A stretch of 64,000 nt of DNA from Fulvia fulva (GCF_020509005.1 NC_063012.1:5642001-5706000), one strand, 5' to 3'; positions 1 through 13,199 are shown, numbered from the stretch's first letter. Notes: generated by a model from the letters alone, not told the origin. Numbers and translations are program-made.

Positions 1-2184
1 CCCAATTCCTATCCCGGACGAGTATAACTATAAGGTATACTCTATCGCGAACATACGGAAGTTTAAAGGCGCTATCGTAGAACGAAAGAACGAAAGACTT
101 GCGCTTATATCTATCGATATCTACGGACCCTTCGAAAATACGACATCTAGGCTAGGTTTTAAATACTAGCTAGAGATCGTAGATAACTTCTTAAGAAAGA
201 AGTAGGTGATCCCGCTTAAGAACAAATCCGACGTACCGTAAGCACTACGATAATAGCGGCTAACTATAGAGAAAGCATCGAAATGCTACGTAAGAGTAGT
301 ACGGAGTAATAATATACCTAAGCTACTAATAGTTCTAAAAGAATAGGAGAAAGAATCGGGGGTTTAATACGATACGACGGATACTTATAACTCTATATAA
401 ACCGGAGTGGTAGAAAGGTTAATCTAGGTATCGGAGAACGCGATCCGCGTAATACTCGAGGAATCGGGGATGCCGGTAGAATTCTAGCCTAAAGCGCTAG
501 AGGTATAGGCGGTTATACGTAACCTACTACCGAACGGACCGTTACTTAACGGTATCTAACTTTCGCCGGAAGAAGTATTTACTAGCAAAGTGCCGACGGT
601 AGATCACCTAAGAGTATAGAGTTATAGGGTAGTAGTTTACGTAGAACCGAAATTATATCTAAAAGGGCTACGATAGGATAAGTTAATAAACCGGGGTAAG
701 GAAGCTATTTTCGTTAGATACGGTCAATCGACTAAGTAATAGTAGTTCTAGGAGCTAGATATACGAGCTATTAGGCAGTATAGCTAAGTAGATTAGTTCG
801 AAAACGAGAAGGGGAGAGATCTAGACTTAGGTATCTCCTTTACGAACTGTCCTAGTATAGTACCCGAACGAAGGCTAGTCGGTCGACTACCGGCGGTCTC
901 GCGACCACTACTAGTTTAGTAACTAGCGGATGCCCCGATAGCAATCTCACGATCCTCGGGTAGTATAATACCCTAACTTCCTACTACTAAAGTAGCCGAG
1001 TCCTCTATAGAAGAACCGACCTAGCTAATCCCCGCTCCCTACGTAGAGACCGAACCCGCTACGGCTAAGGACAAAGGACTAACTATCTTAAGACCGCTCT
1101 ATATCTAACTTCCCGGTAGACTAGATAATATCGCGGACTATAAGAAGATCGAGAAAACCCTAGAGCTACCGGAACTAATCGTCTAGAGGAAAAGGACTAG
1201 GGATCCTAACGATAACTACGGCTAGGACTAGGACTATAAGGCTAAGCACTATAAAGCTATAATAGCTTTGTTCTACTAACTACTATAGGTGAATAATAGA
1301 CTTACCGATGCCGACGAACGTATATTTATAGCTACGGTAGAGGAACTATTCGACGAAGTCTAAGAATACGCCTTGACTATATTCGGACCCGGTATCGCCT
1401 ACTAATAGGAAGTACCTATCCCGAAGATATATAAGGCTATAGTAGGGGATCCTAAATAGGGCCACTTGTAGAAGGACGCTATTAATACCGAGCTACTCTC
1501 GTTATTAAGTAATAACACCTAGGAAACGGCTGTCGCTCTAAGGGGGGCGAATATAGTCACCTCTAAGTAGGTCTTTAACGTAAAGAGACTTATTAGCGGA
1601 GTAATCGAAAAGTTCAAGGTAAGACTTGTCGTAAGAGGGTTTTTATAGAAATTCGGCGTTAACTTCGAAGAGACATTCGTACCTATAGTACGCTATAACA
1701 CCCTAAGGGTCTTTATAGTAGTAGTTTACGAGCGGGATCTCGAGATATACTAGGTCGACGTTAATAATACGTTTACCTAAAGCTACCTAGCCGAAGACAT
1801 CTATATAAAACCCCTACTAGGAGTCGAAACCCTACTAAATACGGTCCTTAAGGTACTCCGGAGTCTCTACGGCCTAAAGTAGGTAGCTAGAGACTAGAAC
1901 AAGCTCTATATCGCTACGTTAGTTAAAATAGGATTCTACTCGTCCGAGGTAGACCTATATCTCCTAACTTATACTAAGAGAGACATTAGACTACTTATCT
2001 ATATAGACGACATACCTATTATAGTACTAAGGTTAGCCGAAATCTAATAGTTCAAGAAGTAGTTCGCGTAATACTTTAAGATTAAGAATCTCGAGGAACG
2101 GGAGAAACTACTAGGACTAAAGATTACTAGCGATAGGCGTAACGGTACCCTAAAACTCGACTAGGGCTATTATATCCGTAAGGC
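1..2184 (+). mobile_element. Ty1/copia retrotransposon 1, 5' portion (integrase and reverse transcriptase), RIP-degraded
   Basis: This is the left half of a copia polyprotein cut off by the window edge. The first ~600 bases align by eye with the better preserved integrase of the second copia element (56,620-57,230): zinc-binding end, then the 'LEIVDNFSRKKWVIPLK' segment with tryptophan codons turned to TAG. Reverse transcriptase follows from about 1,500, with the catalytic Y-I-D-D still encoded near 1,999-2,012. Stop codons, mostly TAG where CAG or TGG is expected, occur every few dozen codons, so nothing is translatable. The frame stops abruptly at 2,184, where a LINE was inserted, and resumes after 7,147. 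CpA and TpG are almost absent, as expected of heavy RIP. Confidence 0.85.
2171..2184. repeat. Target-site duplication, left copy (LINE 1)
   Basis: The 14-base sequence TATATCCGTAAGGC at 2171-2184 is repeated perfectly at 7148-7161, immediately flanking the LINE. Joining the flanks restores the copia reading frame. Confidence 0.92.
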
Positions 2185-2389
2185 GAAAAATCATCGATCT
2201 CTGCGCTAAAACACGACACATTCGAAAGCTCTTATCAAGGCTATTCCAACGATATAAAAAGCAGGCCACTGCCCCTAGGACTGAGGGAGTTCTACCTCAT
2301 TCAATCTGGACAGCTTGAAGCTCTCTTCACCCCGTTTCTTCAGCTCCAAACGCCGCGGAGGTGCCTAGCTACATTAGGCAACTCCTAGG

Positions 2390-3660
2390 CAATGGTAGCC
2401 TAGGCTACGGTACTAACGGCGCCTACGGCCCTATAGGCGAAGCCCCCCTAAGACAACTGGTAGCAACTTATAGAGGACGCAAAAAGTATAGAAACTAACG
2501 ATCAGCTCCCTTACCGGTCTCTATAGGTAATGATCACTCAGCTACGCACGGCGCTTGTACTGTCGTATTACCGAGGGCAACAAGAAATGAGGACGACGTC
2601 CTAGGCGATTAGCAAGGCCACCCGGAATCAATACCCCTATAGCTAGGCATCGGTCGCGGCATCGATACTAGGCCCCCGCCTAACGCACGATATAGTTACG
2701 ATCCGCATTGTAGCAAAGGAAGACTAGGCCGAAGTTGCGAAGCTATCGAACAAGGAGCTCGCCTAACGAATCAACTAACTAGGGGTGGTCGTAGTGAACT
2801 AACAGTCTAACGGCACTCTATAGATCTATACTAGCTCTACTACTACTAGGAGGCACCTAGAGGCACAGCCACAGTGAGCATCTAAGGTTACGGTATTAGC
2901 GAAGGTCTTAACGAAACAATTCACGATCCTAGTCCACGACATGCCTAAGGAGTTTGACCTAACCAACCAGGGTCACCTACGCGCTCTCTAAGAGGACAAC
3001 CCGGTCACTCTTAACTCTCTAATCCAGAAGGCGACTTGGCTCTATAGGAAATGGCCAGAAGGCAAGAAGGCCTCGGCGCTAATAGTATAGCTACAAGACG
3101 CGAAAGCGGCGGATCTAGCGATAGAACAAGGCCTGGTCTAGTAATACAGCCTCAAGACAGTAGAAAAGCACTCCTTATCCTTTCGTGTCCTCTAATGCTT
3201 CAAATGCTAACAGTATGGACACTAAACCTACACGTACACAAACAAGCAGGCCTGCTCGAACTGTGTAGGAGACCATATGTCTAGGGACTGTACATCGACT
3301 ACGAGACGGTACGCGAACTGTCCGGGGCACTACCTATCGTATAGTGCGGAATGCCCACAGCGGAAACTAGCGAAAAACAAGGCAATCACAAACAGAACCG
3401 TCGCCCTAAGATTCTACGGCGACCGTGAGGCTAGCCTACACCGGAACTAACTAGCGGCGGTCGGGTACAAGCGCCCTAGGGCCGAGAACGATGTAAAGGA
3501 TGCGCAGCCTAGGGCGTACGGGAGGCCACGTGCTCTGCTAGCTACGGCGAGGGAATCTAACTAGGCCCGGCTCCCCTTTAGTACACAGCCGATAGGCGTA
3601 GACCAGGACGTATAGGGCAGTAGGACATAGGACGATATAGAGGAAATGATTGTCGATGCC
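2390..3660 (+). pseudogene. LINE copy 1 ORF1 (gag-like, CCHC zinc knuckles), broken
   Basis: This is a nucleic-acid-binding first frame, recognised mainly at its C-terminal end. Near 3,255-3,293 it encodes C-S-N-C-x4-H-x4-C, an intact CCHC knuckle. About 25 residues on is a second knuckle, Y-A-N-C-P-G-H-x7-C, whose first cysteine is now tyrosine (TGC to TAC, a RIP-type G-to-A change). Upstream, the frame is charged and interrupted by TAG codons. Start and end are approximate because no intact start codon can be chosen. The product would coat the element RNA; this copy cannot make it. Confidence 0.7.
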
Positions 3661-3663
3661 GAT

Positions 3664-6600
3664 GACTAGCCTCGACACGCTTAGCATCATCTAGTATAAC
3701 GTCAACTATAGTAAGGATATAGTCCAGAACCATTTCCTATACGAGGCGGACCCGCGCGTCCACTACGTCCTTATAATCCAGGAGCCATAGATTAACCCGT
3801 ACTATAAGAGACTAACGACCTGCAAGTCACTAGGCTACACGACATGCCTACGAGGCGACGGCAGACCCCGCACGTGCTTCTATGTCAGCAAGGACATACT
3901 AGAATCCGACTGGGAGGTAGTGTACTACGTAGACGAAGAAGGCGGGGGCGATATTACCTCCCTCTACGTAGGTAGCACCTAGATACACAACCTATACATG
4001 CAACCGCTAGCCTCGAGGTCTAGCCGCGACCTAGGGGTCTGCAGACACCTAGACAGTGCGCTTAAGAGACAAGGGTGCCACATCGTAGTAGGAGACTTCA
4101 ACATACACCACCCTTCCTAGGAAAGCCTTATGCAGCCGCACCCTATAGCCGACGAAGTACTCGACTTAATGGCGAGCAACGCAATTGCCCTCAATACCCC
4201 GAAGGACCTGGGCACCTGGAAGAGAGGGGGACTCTAAGGCACGATCGACCTCTCCTAGATCTCAGATAGCCACTACTACACGGTAACCTACTGTGGGATC
4301 GAACATGAACTCGAGGCGTCGTCAGACCACATACTAGTCAGGACCTCTATTACGACACAGATACAACGCACACCAGCGAGAACCCCTAAGCCAAACTAGG
4401 GAAAGGCCTACTAGGCCAACATCTAGGCGTACCTCGATGACTCTAAGAGGCTAGTCCAGATCGCGCAGCAGCAATACAATAGTAAAGACGAGATAGACGA
4501 AGCAGTCCAGGGGTTGACAGACGAAATAAGAAAAGCGACCTCACTTTACGTTCCGCTTGCCTAACTAACGACATGGTCCAAACCATACTGGACGCCGGAG
4601 TGCACTGCGGTAGTAAGAGAAGCAAGGAGAGCCCGCCGGGTATAGACGAGCAGCCATAGCGAGGAGGCCTAGAACGTATATAGGGAGGCATGCCAACAGA
4701 AGAAAGCTATAATACGGAGGGAGAAAGCAGTCGGCTGGAGGGCTATAGTAGAAGAAATCGCCGGCAAGCCAGAGAGGATGTGGAAGCTAGCGAAATGGGC
4801 CCGACAGGACCCTACACAGGGCCCCTCCTTCTCTATCCTAGCGCTACAATCGCCTAGTAGCCCGGTTAGCGACCCCGAGGCCAAGGCGCGTCTACTGGCT
4901 AGCAAGTTCTTCCCACCCCTAGTCGAGGCTGATCTAAGCGACATAAACAGCTCTACTCCCCTAGCCCCTAGCATCGCGGTCCAATAGGAGGTGTCCGAGG
5001 GAGAAGTTACCGCTATGCTAAGGAAGTTACCGGCGAAGAAAGCCCCGGGGCCGGATAGGATCCCAAACGAGCTACTAAAGAAGTGTAGAGATCAACTAGC
5101 CCTAGCAGTTGTAGCGATCTTCAACGCCTGCCTACAGACCGGATACCACCCGATAGCTTTTAAACAATCGACGACAGTGGTCCTACGTAAGCCGCAGAAG
5201 GAAGACTATACGCAGGTGAAGTCGTACCGCCCAATTGCGCTCCTTAACACTCTTGGGAAGGCGCTTGAGAAGCTGGTTATAACGAGACTCTCCGAGGCGG
5301 TAGAGGAACACTCCCTACTCCCGGACACCTAGATAGGTACGCGCCCATAGCGATCGACGCTATCCGCGATGGAACTTATCACCTCTTAGGTAAAGGCCAT
5401 CTAGTATAAGAATAGGGACAAGGTGGCTTCCTTACTTAGCCTAGACATATCGGGAGCCTTCGACTACGTGTCACACCCGCGGCTTCTCTACATCCTAAGG
5501 TCGAAAGGACTCCCTAAGTGGCTTGTCAACTTCGTACGGTCCTACCTCCAAAACCGCAGTACGTCGATCCTGGTCGGCTAGTACAGAAGCCCATTTCAAG
5601 CAGTCCACACTAGAATCCCGCAAGGCTTAACGCTAGTACCTATTCTGTTCCTCTTCTTTATAGCGACGCTGCTCCCAGCCCTAGAATCCCAGAACACCGC
5701 TACGAGCGGCTTCGTAGACGACATAAACATCCTAGCGTAGTCTTCCTCGACTGAGGAGAACTGTAGGCTACTAGAAGAGAAGCACAAGATCTGCGAGGAC
5801 TAGGCTAGGAGGCACGGGGCTCGGTTTGCCCCAGAAAAGTACAATCTGATACACTTTACGCGCCGGCCACGGTTCCACAATATGCAAGCTTCTATCTAGA
5901 TATAGGGGCATACGACTAACCCGGCAAATCAGCTCAGGATCCTCGGACTATAGGTGGACCCGGCGCTACGGTAGAGGAAGCACGTATAGGCAATATTACG
6001 GAAAGCTGAACAGAATATGGCATCATGCTAGAGGCTCACTGCGTCTATATAGGGGGCGGACTTCCGGCAGTCACGACTTCTATATACGGCTATTATACGG
6101 CCAGTCCTTACCTATGGCAGCCAAGTGTAGTCCTTAGGCGAGAGGGCCTGCCCATCGAAGGGACTCGTCGCGCCGCTAGCGAAGATCAAAAACCAATGCC
6201 TAAGGAAGGTCACCGGGGCATATAAGTCGACACTAACGAGGATGCTTAAGCACGAGACCGCTATACCGCCGATCGACCTATACATCTAGGGACTACGGAC
6301 CTCCTACTTAGGCAAGTCGGCACAGTACCTAGTATAGAAGGTCATCGCTAGTGCAGTCGTAAGGGCCCGCGAATTAGTACTAGCGTATAAGGGCATTCGA
6401 CCCGGAAACGAGCCGAACTACCGGGTAAGGGACGAACAGCTAGCAACACAATAGGAAGGTAAGAAATCGTTTGTAGAGCAACTATGGAAAGAGAGGTGGA
6501 ACAACCAGGTTGTAGGGCATAGTGGACGCCCTTAGCCAGCGGGACAACCTAAGGAATGGTCAGCTATAAAATCCGCGGTCAAGCACCCCCCGAAGCTCAT

Positions 6601-6925
6601 CCACTACCGCCTTACGAGGGCATAGAGTAGTATAGCAACCCAACTACGAAGCGAACACATCGGCCTCCAGGGGTACCTATCATAGAGGAAGGTTCCAGGA
6701 TACACGAATACTAGCTGCCCCTGCGGCTATCGCTCCCAGAACGTACGGTACGCACTCCTCGTCTGTCCGAGGTGGTCGCTAGGAAGGGGGGAGTGGATGG
6801 CAAAGGCGAGGAACCGGACGATTAGGGCGCTTCTTAACAACGCTAAAGACCTACGGCGCATTACGAACTGGATACTAGAGAAGGGCTGGCTAGAACAGTA
6901 CCGCCTAGTAGGAGCAGTGTAGGAA
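3664..6925 (+). pseudogene. LINE copy 1 ORF2 (AP endonuclease, reverse transcriptase), broken by stops
   Basis: The domains appear in LINE order. At 3,683-3,800 there is an endonuclease start, with 'YNVNYSKD' followed by 'IQEP*INP', where the expected tryptophan is TAG. At 4,991-5,332 an open stretch of 113 codons carries the RT fingers ('KKAPGPDRIPNELLK', then 'YRPIALLNTLGKALEK'). The catalytic box F-V-D-D is at 5,711-5,722. The C-terminal motif C-P-C-G-x3-Q-x6-L-L-V-C-P lies near 6,718-6,770. No RNase H signature is seen between the RT and the Cys motif. Many TAG codons interrupt it. It would have nicked the target and reverse-transcribed the element RNA. Confidence 0.82.
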
Positions 6926-7147
6926 GAGAGGACACGACGTAGCGCGACGAGACCGGCTAGGAGCGGGGGCTAACGGGGTAGTGACATGGACTACGTACGT
7001 TCAGAGGGAAAGCTAATCTAGACAAGGAGTAGTCGGGGGCGGGAAGGGTTTTCACCTATTCGGGTTTCCCTTTGTACATAACAATAGATATATACCTACA
7101 TAGGCCGGATAGGGTCCTAGAACAGGGGAATGACAAATCTATCTATC

Positions 7148-8029
7148 TATATCCGTAAGGCCCTTACTAAAATAGATATAGCAAAAGAAAAGGCAAGCCC
7201 TATACTCTCGCTAATAGATAGTTACGATAATCTCCGTCCTATAGCCCCGAACGACGAGAGATGTAGTAAGGATAACTACTAGAGCGATAATAGGACCTAG
7301 ATATAGCTAATAACTATAACGAGACCGGACCTAGCCTTCCTACTCGGGAGAACTAGTATATATGTCGCGGATCTAACAAAGCGGTATATAAAATTACTAA
7401 AGAAGGTCTCGAGATACCTAAGGTTGTTCCCCGACCTAGGGTTAATATTTAGACGTAGTAGCGGTGCCCTAACCGGATACTTAGACTCCGACTACGCGAT
7501 AGATCGAGTAGACAGGGTCTTAATTCTAGGACATGTCTAGCTAGTATACGGTACGCCTATATCCTAGATAAGTAAGAAGCAAAAGTCTATAGTAACCTCT
7601 ACTATAGAGGTAGAGTTTATAGCGATAAACGCCGCCGCGAAACAATCCTAGTTCCTAGTAGCTATCCTCCGAGAGATAAACTACCCGGGGCTAGTAGGAG
7701 ACTACTCTTTCTAACTAATAGTCCTAGCTAATAAGAGCACCGTCGACGAACTAAGACTAGTACGCCTTATAGGGGATAACTAGGCGGCTCTGACCTTAGT
7801 TAAGGACGCCTATATCTACGAAAGATCTAAGTATATTAATGTTACCTATCACTATATTAGGCACCTCTAGTAGTAGAGGAAGATTAAAGTAGAGTACTGC
7901 TATACTAAGGAGATAGTAGTAGATAGTTTAACTAAACCGCTAGCCGGTCCCTAGTTCTAGACCTTCGTACGATAGCTATAGCTAGTATAGTAGGAATAAT
8001 CGTTCCTTACCTTACGACCTAAGTAGGAG
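7148..8029 (+). mobile_element. Ty1/copia retrotransposon 1, 3' portion (RT end and RNase H)
   Basis: This resumes the copia frame interrupted at 2,184. Its first 14 bases are the right copy of the LINE target duplication. The sequence parallels 58,740-59,610 of copia element 2 through the RNase H domain (for example the 'SRKQKSIVTSTIEVEFIA' region near 7,570-7,630). It ends in a purine-rich stretch (AAGTAGGAG) just before the LTR, the likely polypurine tract. It is heavily RIP-mutated. Confidence 0.82.
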
Positions 8030-8375
8030 TGTTACGAATATAGGTTAGTAGGCATGTCGTACGGTACTAAGACTGACTTAGTATACACTAAGCTAGTCGA
8101 GATAATAGTACGGCAATACTACCGAGATACCGTACGAATAGTAGGAGCGACTTAGAGGACCTAAAGTTGCTTAGCTAGCTAGTACGAGACTGTCGGAGGA
8201 ACTGCCGTCGTAGGATAAGATATAGGTGAAACTAGAAAGACGTAGTGAAACAGAACTAGGACTAGAGTAATATCCCTCTATATAGGTATAAGAGACGTAG
8301 TCTCTATACCGATAATAGAGACACCTTTAGTACTAAATACTATTCTACTATATACCTTCGTATACTATATTAGTC
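8030..8375 (+). repeat. 3' LTR of copia element 1 (approximate right end)
   Basis: The LTR starts with TGTTACGAATATAGG directly after the purine tract. Its right end is uncertain: gypsy-like coding sequence is recognisable from about 8,430, so the LTR ends between about 8,340 and 8,400. The 5' LTR lies outside the window, so the length cannot be checked. Confidence 0.6.
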
Positions 8376-8399
8376 CTTCCTCCTTCCCTATTACGTATC

Positions 8400-8677
8400 C
8401 TGACTTCCGTATATATATATACTATACCTATTTAATAGCTAGTTACTTAGGAGACGAGAAGACGTATAAATTAGTAGCTCGTACCTATACCTAGCTAGGT
8501 ATCGCACGATTTATTAAGAGCTATATACGTACCTACCGCGCTTACCGTACGAATAAGAACACTAATATCTAGTACCTAGGGCTATTAAGACCGCTACTAG
8601 TACTATTTAGCGCTTAGGAGGATATCTCTATTAACTTCGTAGTCAAACTACCGAAGGGAATAAGCGTAGTCGACGGA
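8400..8677 (+). mobile_element. Ty3/gypsy element B, integrase fragment 1
   Basis: Translation gives the end of the zinc-binding region ('RFIKSYIRTYRAYRTNKN'), then 'YLGLLRPLLVLFSA' and 'DISINFVVKLPKG', which is the start of a gypsy integrase core. The frame is cut at 8,677 by gypsy A and continues in register at 14,974 ('SVVDGQTYENIITVIYRLTK'). Its 5' part is missing, probably lost to the copia insertion on its left. Confidence 0.8.
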
Positions 8678-9197
8678 TGTTAGGGCGAGAGCCTGGCCTA
8701 TAAGATGTAAGGGTGAAAGCGAAAATGTAGGTACGAAGTGTAGATACAAAAGGGTATAGTATAATTGCTACACAAAACAAAAGACGAAGGAAGCAAGAGA
8801 GGCCTAGGGAAGGCTAGATATTTATACGCGACCCTCGCGAGTGCGTGTCCCCGTATTAATAGGGCTAACCCGTACGAAGCCGCGCTTAGTAGCTTTGCTC
8901 AAAACCTTATTCTAACCTGCCCTACGTTCCGAGTCTTCTACGTGCTTCTTCTAGGGTCTAGCGTAGTCGCGGGTGCTCGCGGGAGTGCCGTGAGTTATAT
9001 AGTCACGAGCCGAAGTGAATCTGTTAAGGTTTAGTAGAGGGGTGAATTTGGAGGGCTAGGTCCCGTAGTAAATGTTACGGGGTATATAATTCTTAGCGCT
9101 TATATACTAAGCTAGACTATCACTTCTTAACGACTTCTAAGCACTCTAAGGCTCTTCTGTCCCTACCTTCTATACTCTCTATAGGGAGCCTATAACA
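8678..9197 (-). repeat. Gypsy A 3' LTR (left copy)
   Basis: A 520-bp direct repeat begins TGTTAGGGCGAGAGCCTGG and ends CTATAACA. It matches 14449-14968 over its whole length with scattered C/T and G/A differences. A small open frame on the plus strand inside it (8765-9034) is not evidence of a gene. Confidence 0.93.
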
Positions 9198-9212
9198 GTA
9201 GCCCCCCCGAAC
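9198..9212 (-). other. Polypurine tract of gypsy A
   Basis: Immediately internal to the 3' LTR, the minus strand reads a G-rich run (seven consecutive G). This is the usual plus-strand primer position for a gypsy element. Confidence 0.65.
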
Positions 9213-9289
9213 AAAGCTAAGTTCCTACGAAGCCGTAGTAATTCTATATATCGAGGATGTTCAGCTTTAGTACTAGGCCTAGGCCTAAT

Positions 9290-12200
9290 GTCATAGTCGA
9301 TACACTATTAGTAAGCCCCGTCGAAGAGCTTAGATTCGAAGAGCCTACCGATGTTAACTTCTAGGCCGTCTACGCGGGCGTAGTATTCTTCGATTGCTTA
9401 ACGATTGAAGATGATATATTAGATAGGTTCCTATAAGGTATCCTACTTAGGGCAACCTTGCTATTCGACTTTATACTTAATCGGCGGTAGTCCTTTAACG
9501 TCGTTAGGCTCTACGCGGATTCCCCGGATCTTACGGACGGTATAGTCGTTAGAAGGTAGGTTAATAGGCTCGTCGACTTCTACTTTATCGGGAGGACCTA
9601 GTATGTCTTAGTTTTAGTTCGGGAATAGGTCCTTAGCCGACGGCCGAAGGCGTACGGGATAGAAGACGTCGTGGATCTTTATGTTCGTAGGAAGAGCTAG
9701 ACGGTAGGCGTACAAACTAATACGCTCGGTGATCTTAAAAGGACCTAGGTTCTTCTAGTTCAGCTTCTTAGAGGGGCGGTCTGTCTTAATGTTCTTAGAG
9801 TTGAGGTAGACTATATCGCCTACTTAGTAGTCGGGAGCTAGCTAGCGACGACGATTAGCTTGATCCTCGTAGATTGCTTATACGTATACTATCTCGTCGT
9901 GAACTTCTTTATAGATCTATAAGAGTATAGTAGCGAACTCGTCTACTACTTGCTCGTTTACGTCTTCGGTAGGCGGGAGAGGTTCTTCTAGTTCTATACC
10001 TATACGAGGGTAGTAACCTCTCGTAGTATAGAAGGGAGAGTAGCTAGTAGTCTCCGAGTCCTAGTTACGAGTAGCGAACTCTACCGTAGGGATATGCTAA
10101 GGCCAATCCTTCTAGTAGTAGTCGACGAAGTAACGAAGGACCTGCTCGAGGATAGCGTTCGTAATTTCGGTCTAGCCGTCGGTCTATAGCTAAAAACTGG
10201 TCGAGAGGTTATGCTTAATGCCTAGGATAGCACATAGACGCTTCTAGAAGTACGAGATAAACTAGGTGCCTCTGTTAGAGGTGATGCTATCCGGGAGGCC
10301 TTAAAAGCGCTAGACGAATTCGTAGAACAAGCGAGTAGTCTCCTTTACGGTCATGCTCTAGCACGGGATTATATACCGGTCCTTAGAGTAACGGTCTACG
10401 ATTACTAGAAGGGCCTTTACTTTCACGCCGCTAAAGGTCTTACCGTAAGGAAGATCGGTAATAAAGTCTATAGTAATGTGCTTCTACGGACGATCAGGAG
10501 CCGGGAGAGGGTATAAGAGACCGTAGGGACGGTAGCGGTTAGCTTTAGCTCTTCGGTAAGTAGCGTAGTTTAGTACGTAGCGGCGGACGTCCTTCTAGGA
10601 ATACGGCTACTAGTAATACCTAGCGAGGAGCTTGTAGGTCTTAGCTACGCCTAGGTGACCCCTAGAGGCGGAGTCGTAGATAATTTAAAGAATCTTAGCT
10701 CGGATATTAGAGCCTTCGGGCTACGGTACGTAAAGCTTCTTACGGAAGTAGACGATACCTCCCTAGAGCTCGTACTCGGATAGCGAGAAGCCCGGGAATG
10801 TCCTCGCGCTAGATTCAAGGGCCTAAACTAACTCTTAGGCGTCTATATCGGCATCGTACGCTATTCGTACTCGTACTATAATGCCTTCGGGCTGCTCCTT
10901 ATTATTAAACCCCTTAAAGTCTAATTCGGATGAGCCGTCGGTCGTTACTAAGCCCTCTTTATCGTCGTTCAAGTCCTTAGCGTCCGAGGCGTATTCTTTA
11001 GGCTCGGATTTATCGTCACTCTCGTTAAGGTAGGTAGGAGCGAGTACGAGAGTAGCAAAGGAAGCGGCGAGCGTAGGCTAGCCGTTCGATAGGTACTCTC
11101 GAAGCTCGGAAGAGAGGTTATACTCTTTAATGACTTGTTACCCTACGATTTGCCGGCCCCCTCTTCGATTAACTAGAGAGTCACTAGGGCGGCGGGTAAG
11201 GGCGTCGGCTATCGAGTTGGCCTTACCGGGCGTATACGAGATCACGAAGTTGAACCGGGAGAGGAACTCGCTCTAGCGGGCCTAGCGACGATTAAGCAGC
11301 TTGCTCTTTATAAAGTAGACGAGGTTCTTATAGTCGGAGCTTACTTAGACGGGCATAGCAGAGCCTTCGAGCTCGGGGCGCTACTCTTCGAAAGCTTTAA
11401 CGATAGCGAGAAGCTCCTTGTCGTAGATCTCGTAGTTATACTCCGTAGCGGTCATCTTCTTAGAGAGGAAGGCGATAGGTAACTAGGGGGATTCAGGCGA
11501 GCGGCGTTATAGCAGGACACCGCCTACCACGCCGTCGGATACGTCGGTCTCTATACGGGTCTCTAGTTCGAAATCGAAGTGCCGTAGAAGCGGGTTCTTA
11601 ATAAACTTCGCTTTAAGTAAGTCAAAAGCCTCCTAGCATTCGTCGGTCTAGGCGAACTTCTCACCCTTACGCGTAAGCTTCGTCAAAGGGTGTACTACGC
11701 CCGAAAATACGTAGATGAAGCGGCGGTAGAAGTTAGTAAAGCCTAGGAAACCCTAGACCTCTTTAACGTTCGTAGGAGTATCCTATTCGACGATAGCGTC
11801 GATCTTCTCTTAGTCTATCTTAATACCGTCTACGGTAATAATCAAACTAAGGAACTTGACTTCGGTCTTCTTAAACTCGTACTTGTCGATGTCGAGCTAT
11901 AAGCCGGCGTCTACGAGCTTCTAAAGGACCTTATAGACGTGCTCGCGGTGCTCCTCCTTAGTCTCGCTATAGACTAGGATGTCGTCGATGTAGGTAGTAT
12001 AGAACTGATCGAGGAACTCCTAAAGGATGTCGTTAATAAAGTTCTAGAAGGTACTAGGCCCGTTACAAACGCCGAAGGGTATAACGAGCGACTCGAACAG
12101 CCCGTAGCGAGTACGGAAGGCTATAAGATACTCGTGTCCTTCTACTATTCGTAACTTGTTAAACGTAGCGATAATATCGAGCTTAGTAAAGTACTTGGCC

Positions 12201-13160
12201 TTAGAGAGGCGCTCGAGCGTCTCCTAAATTAACGGTATTAGGTAGCGGTTCTTCTTTATAATAGCGTTCAAGCCTCGGTAGTCTACGTAGAAGCGTAGAC
12301 TACCGCCGGGCTTCTTAACGAACATAACGGGACTACTAGCGCTAGAACGGCTCGCTCGAATAAACCCCTTCTTTAGGTTCTCTTCGAGGTATCTCTTAAG
12401 GACGATAAGCTCTTCTCGGGACATAGAATATAACGGTCCGAACGGTGTCTCTACACCTTCTTCTAGCTTAATCTTATAGTCGTGAGGGCGATGAGGAGGT
12501 AGCTCGTCTACGGCTTTAGTATCGAATACGTAGAGGATGTAGTGTGCCTAAGGAGGGACCTTCGTAGTAGGGTCGGTAGGTATACGCTTCTTGTCGAGCT
12601 TCTCGAGGGCGATGTCGATATCGCGGAGAGAGGCGGCGAAGACTTAAGCTTTAGGCTACTTAGTAGTAGTAGTAAAGGCAGCGGCGTTCACCTAGAAGAT
12701 CTTAGTATACTTAGGACCGCGCTAAGGCGGCGGAGAAGGCGGAGGTACCGGAGGAACTTCTAGAGGGAAGCTAATAGTAAGGGAAGTCTAGTCGATAATA
12801 GGTCGGTGTCGTCTAAACTAGGGGAGGCCGAGGATAAACTTCTAATACGGTAGGGACGTAAGGAAGCTAGTGATCGATATACGCTTGCCTCCGAGGGTGA
12901 TTAACGTATATATAACATAAGTAATCTTACTAGTAGTAGTCTCCGTACTATTAAAGAGTTTAAGGGTACGAGGGTACTTTAGTTCCTAGGGTTCGAGGTT
13001 AAGAGAGGTCGCGAGTTTATAGTCTATAAAAGACTCGCCTAGTACGCCAGTGTCTATAAGAGTGAGATTGGAAGAAGAGAGTTTCTTTAAGCCGATATTT
13101 ACATTCGTAACGAACGGTTTATAAGCGTAGTCCTTGCCCGTCTCGTCGTATAGGTCTAGC
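9290..13160 (-). pseudogene. Gypsy A pol relic (protease, RT, RNase H, integrase, chromodomain)
   Basis: Read on the minus strand, the protease active site D-T-G lies at 13,046-13,054 in 'LIDTGVLGESFID'. The RT has '[20 protein letters not shown]' within an open stretch at 12,224-12,424, where the usual Cys before VDYRG is Tyr, and Y-I-D-D at 11,981-11,992. RNase H occupies roughly 11,150-11,700 and integrase roughly 9,700-10,950. A chromodomain-like end ('YKVE*QGCPK*DTL*EPI', with tryptophans as TAG) is near 9,400-9,440. The reading frame is broken by dozens of TAG and TAA codons. Such chromodomains direct integration to heterochromatin in other chromoviruses; here the evidence is only its remains. 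Confidence 0.85.
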
Positions 13161-13199
13161 TATACTATATTGATCCTCAACTTCTTTCCTCTCTTCACT

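Larger units (their letters stand above)
2185..7147 (+). mobile_element. Full-length non-LTR retrotransposon (LINE), copy 1
   Basis: A 4,963-bp LINE sits inside the copia reverse transcriptase, with a perfect 14-bp target duplication and a short (TCTA)n tail rather than poly(A). It has two degenerate frames: a gag-like ORF1 ending in CCHC knuckles, and an ORF2 with AP-type endonuclease, reverse transcriptase and a terminal Cys-rich motif. I see no RNase H domain. It is much less RIP-mutated than copy 2 (17,169-19,784): several 60-110 codon stretches remain open, and CA/TG dinucleotides survive. It therefore inserted later, or escaped most RIP cycles. The clade (Tad1-like) is inferred from the domain order. 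Confidence 0.9.

Noticed and set aside
4669..4974. 101-codon minus-strand frame inside LINE copy 1
   Set aside because: It is antisense to ORF2 between endonuclease and RT; its partner in copy 2 (17,373-17,582) is a shadow of the same region.
8765..9034. 89-codon frame inside the gypsy A LTR
   Set aside because: It lies wholly in an LTR, and the other LTR copy breaks it.
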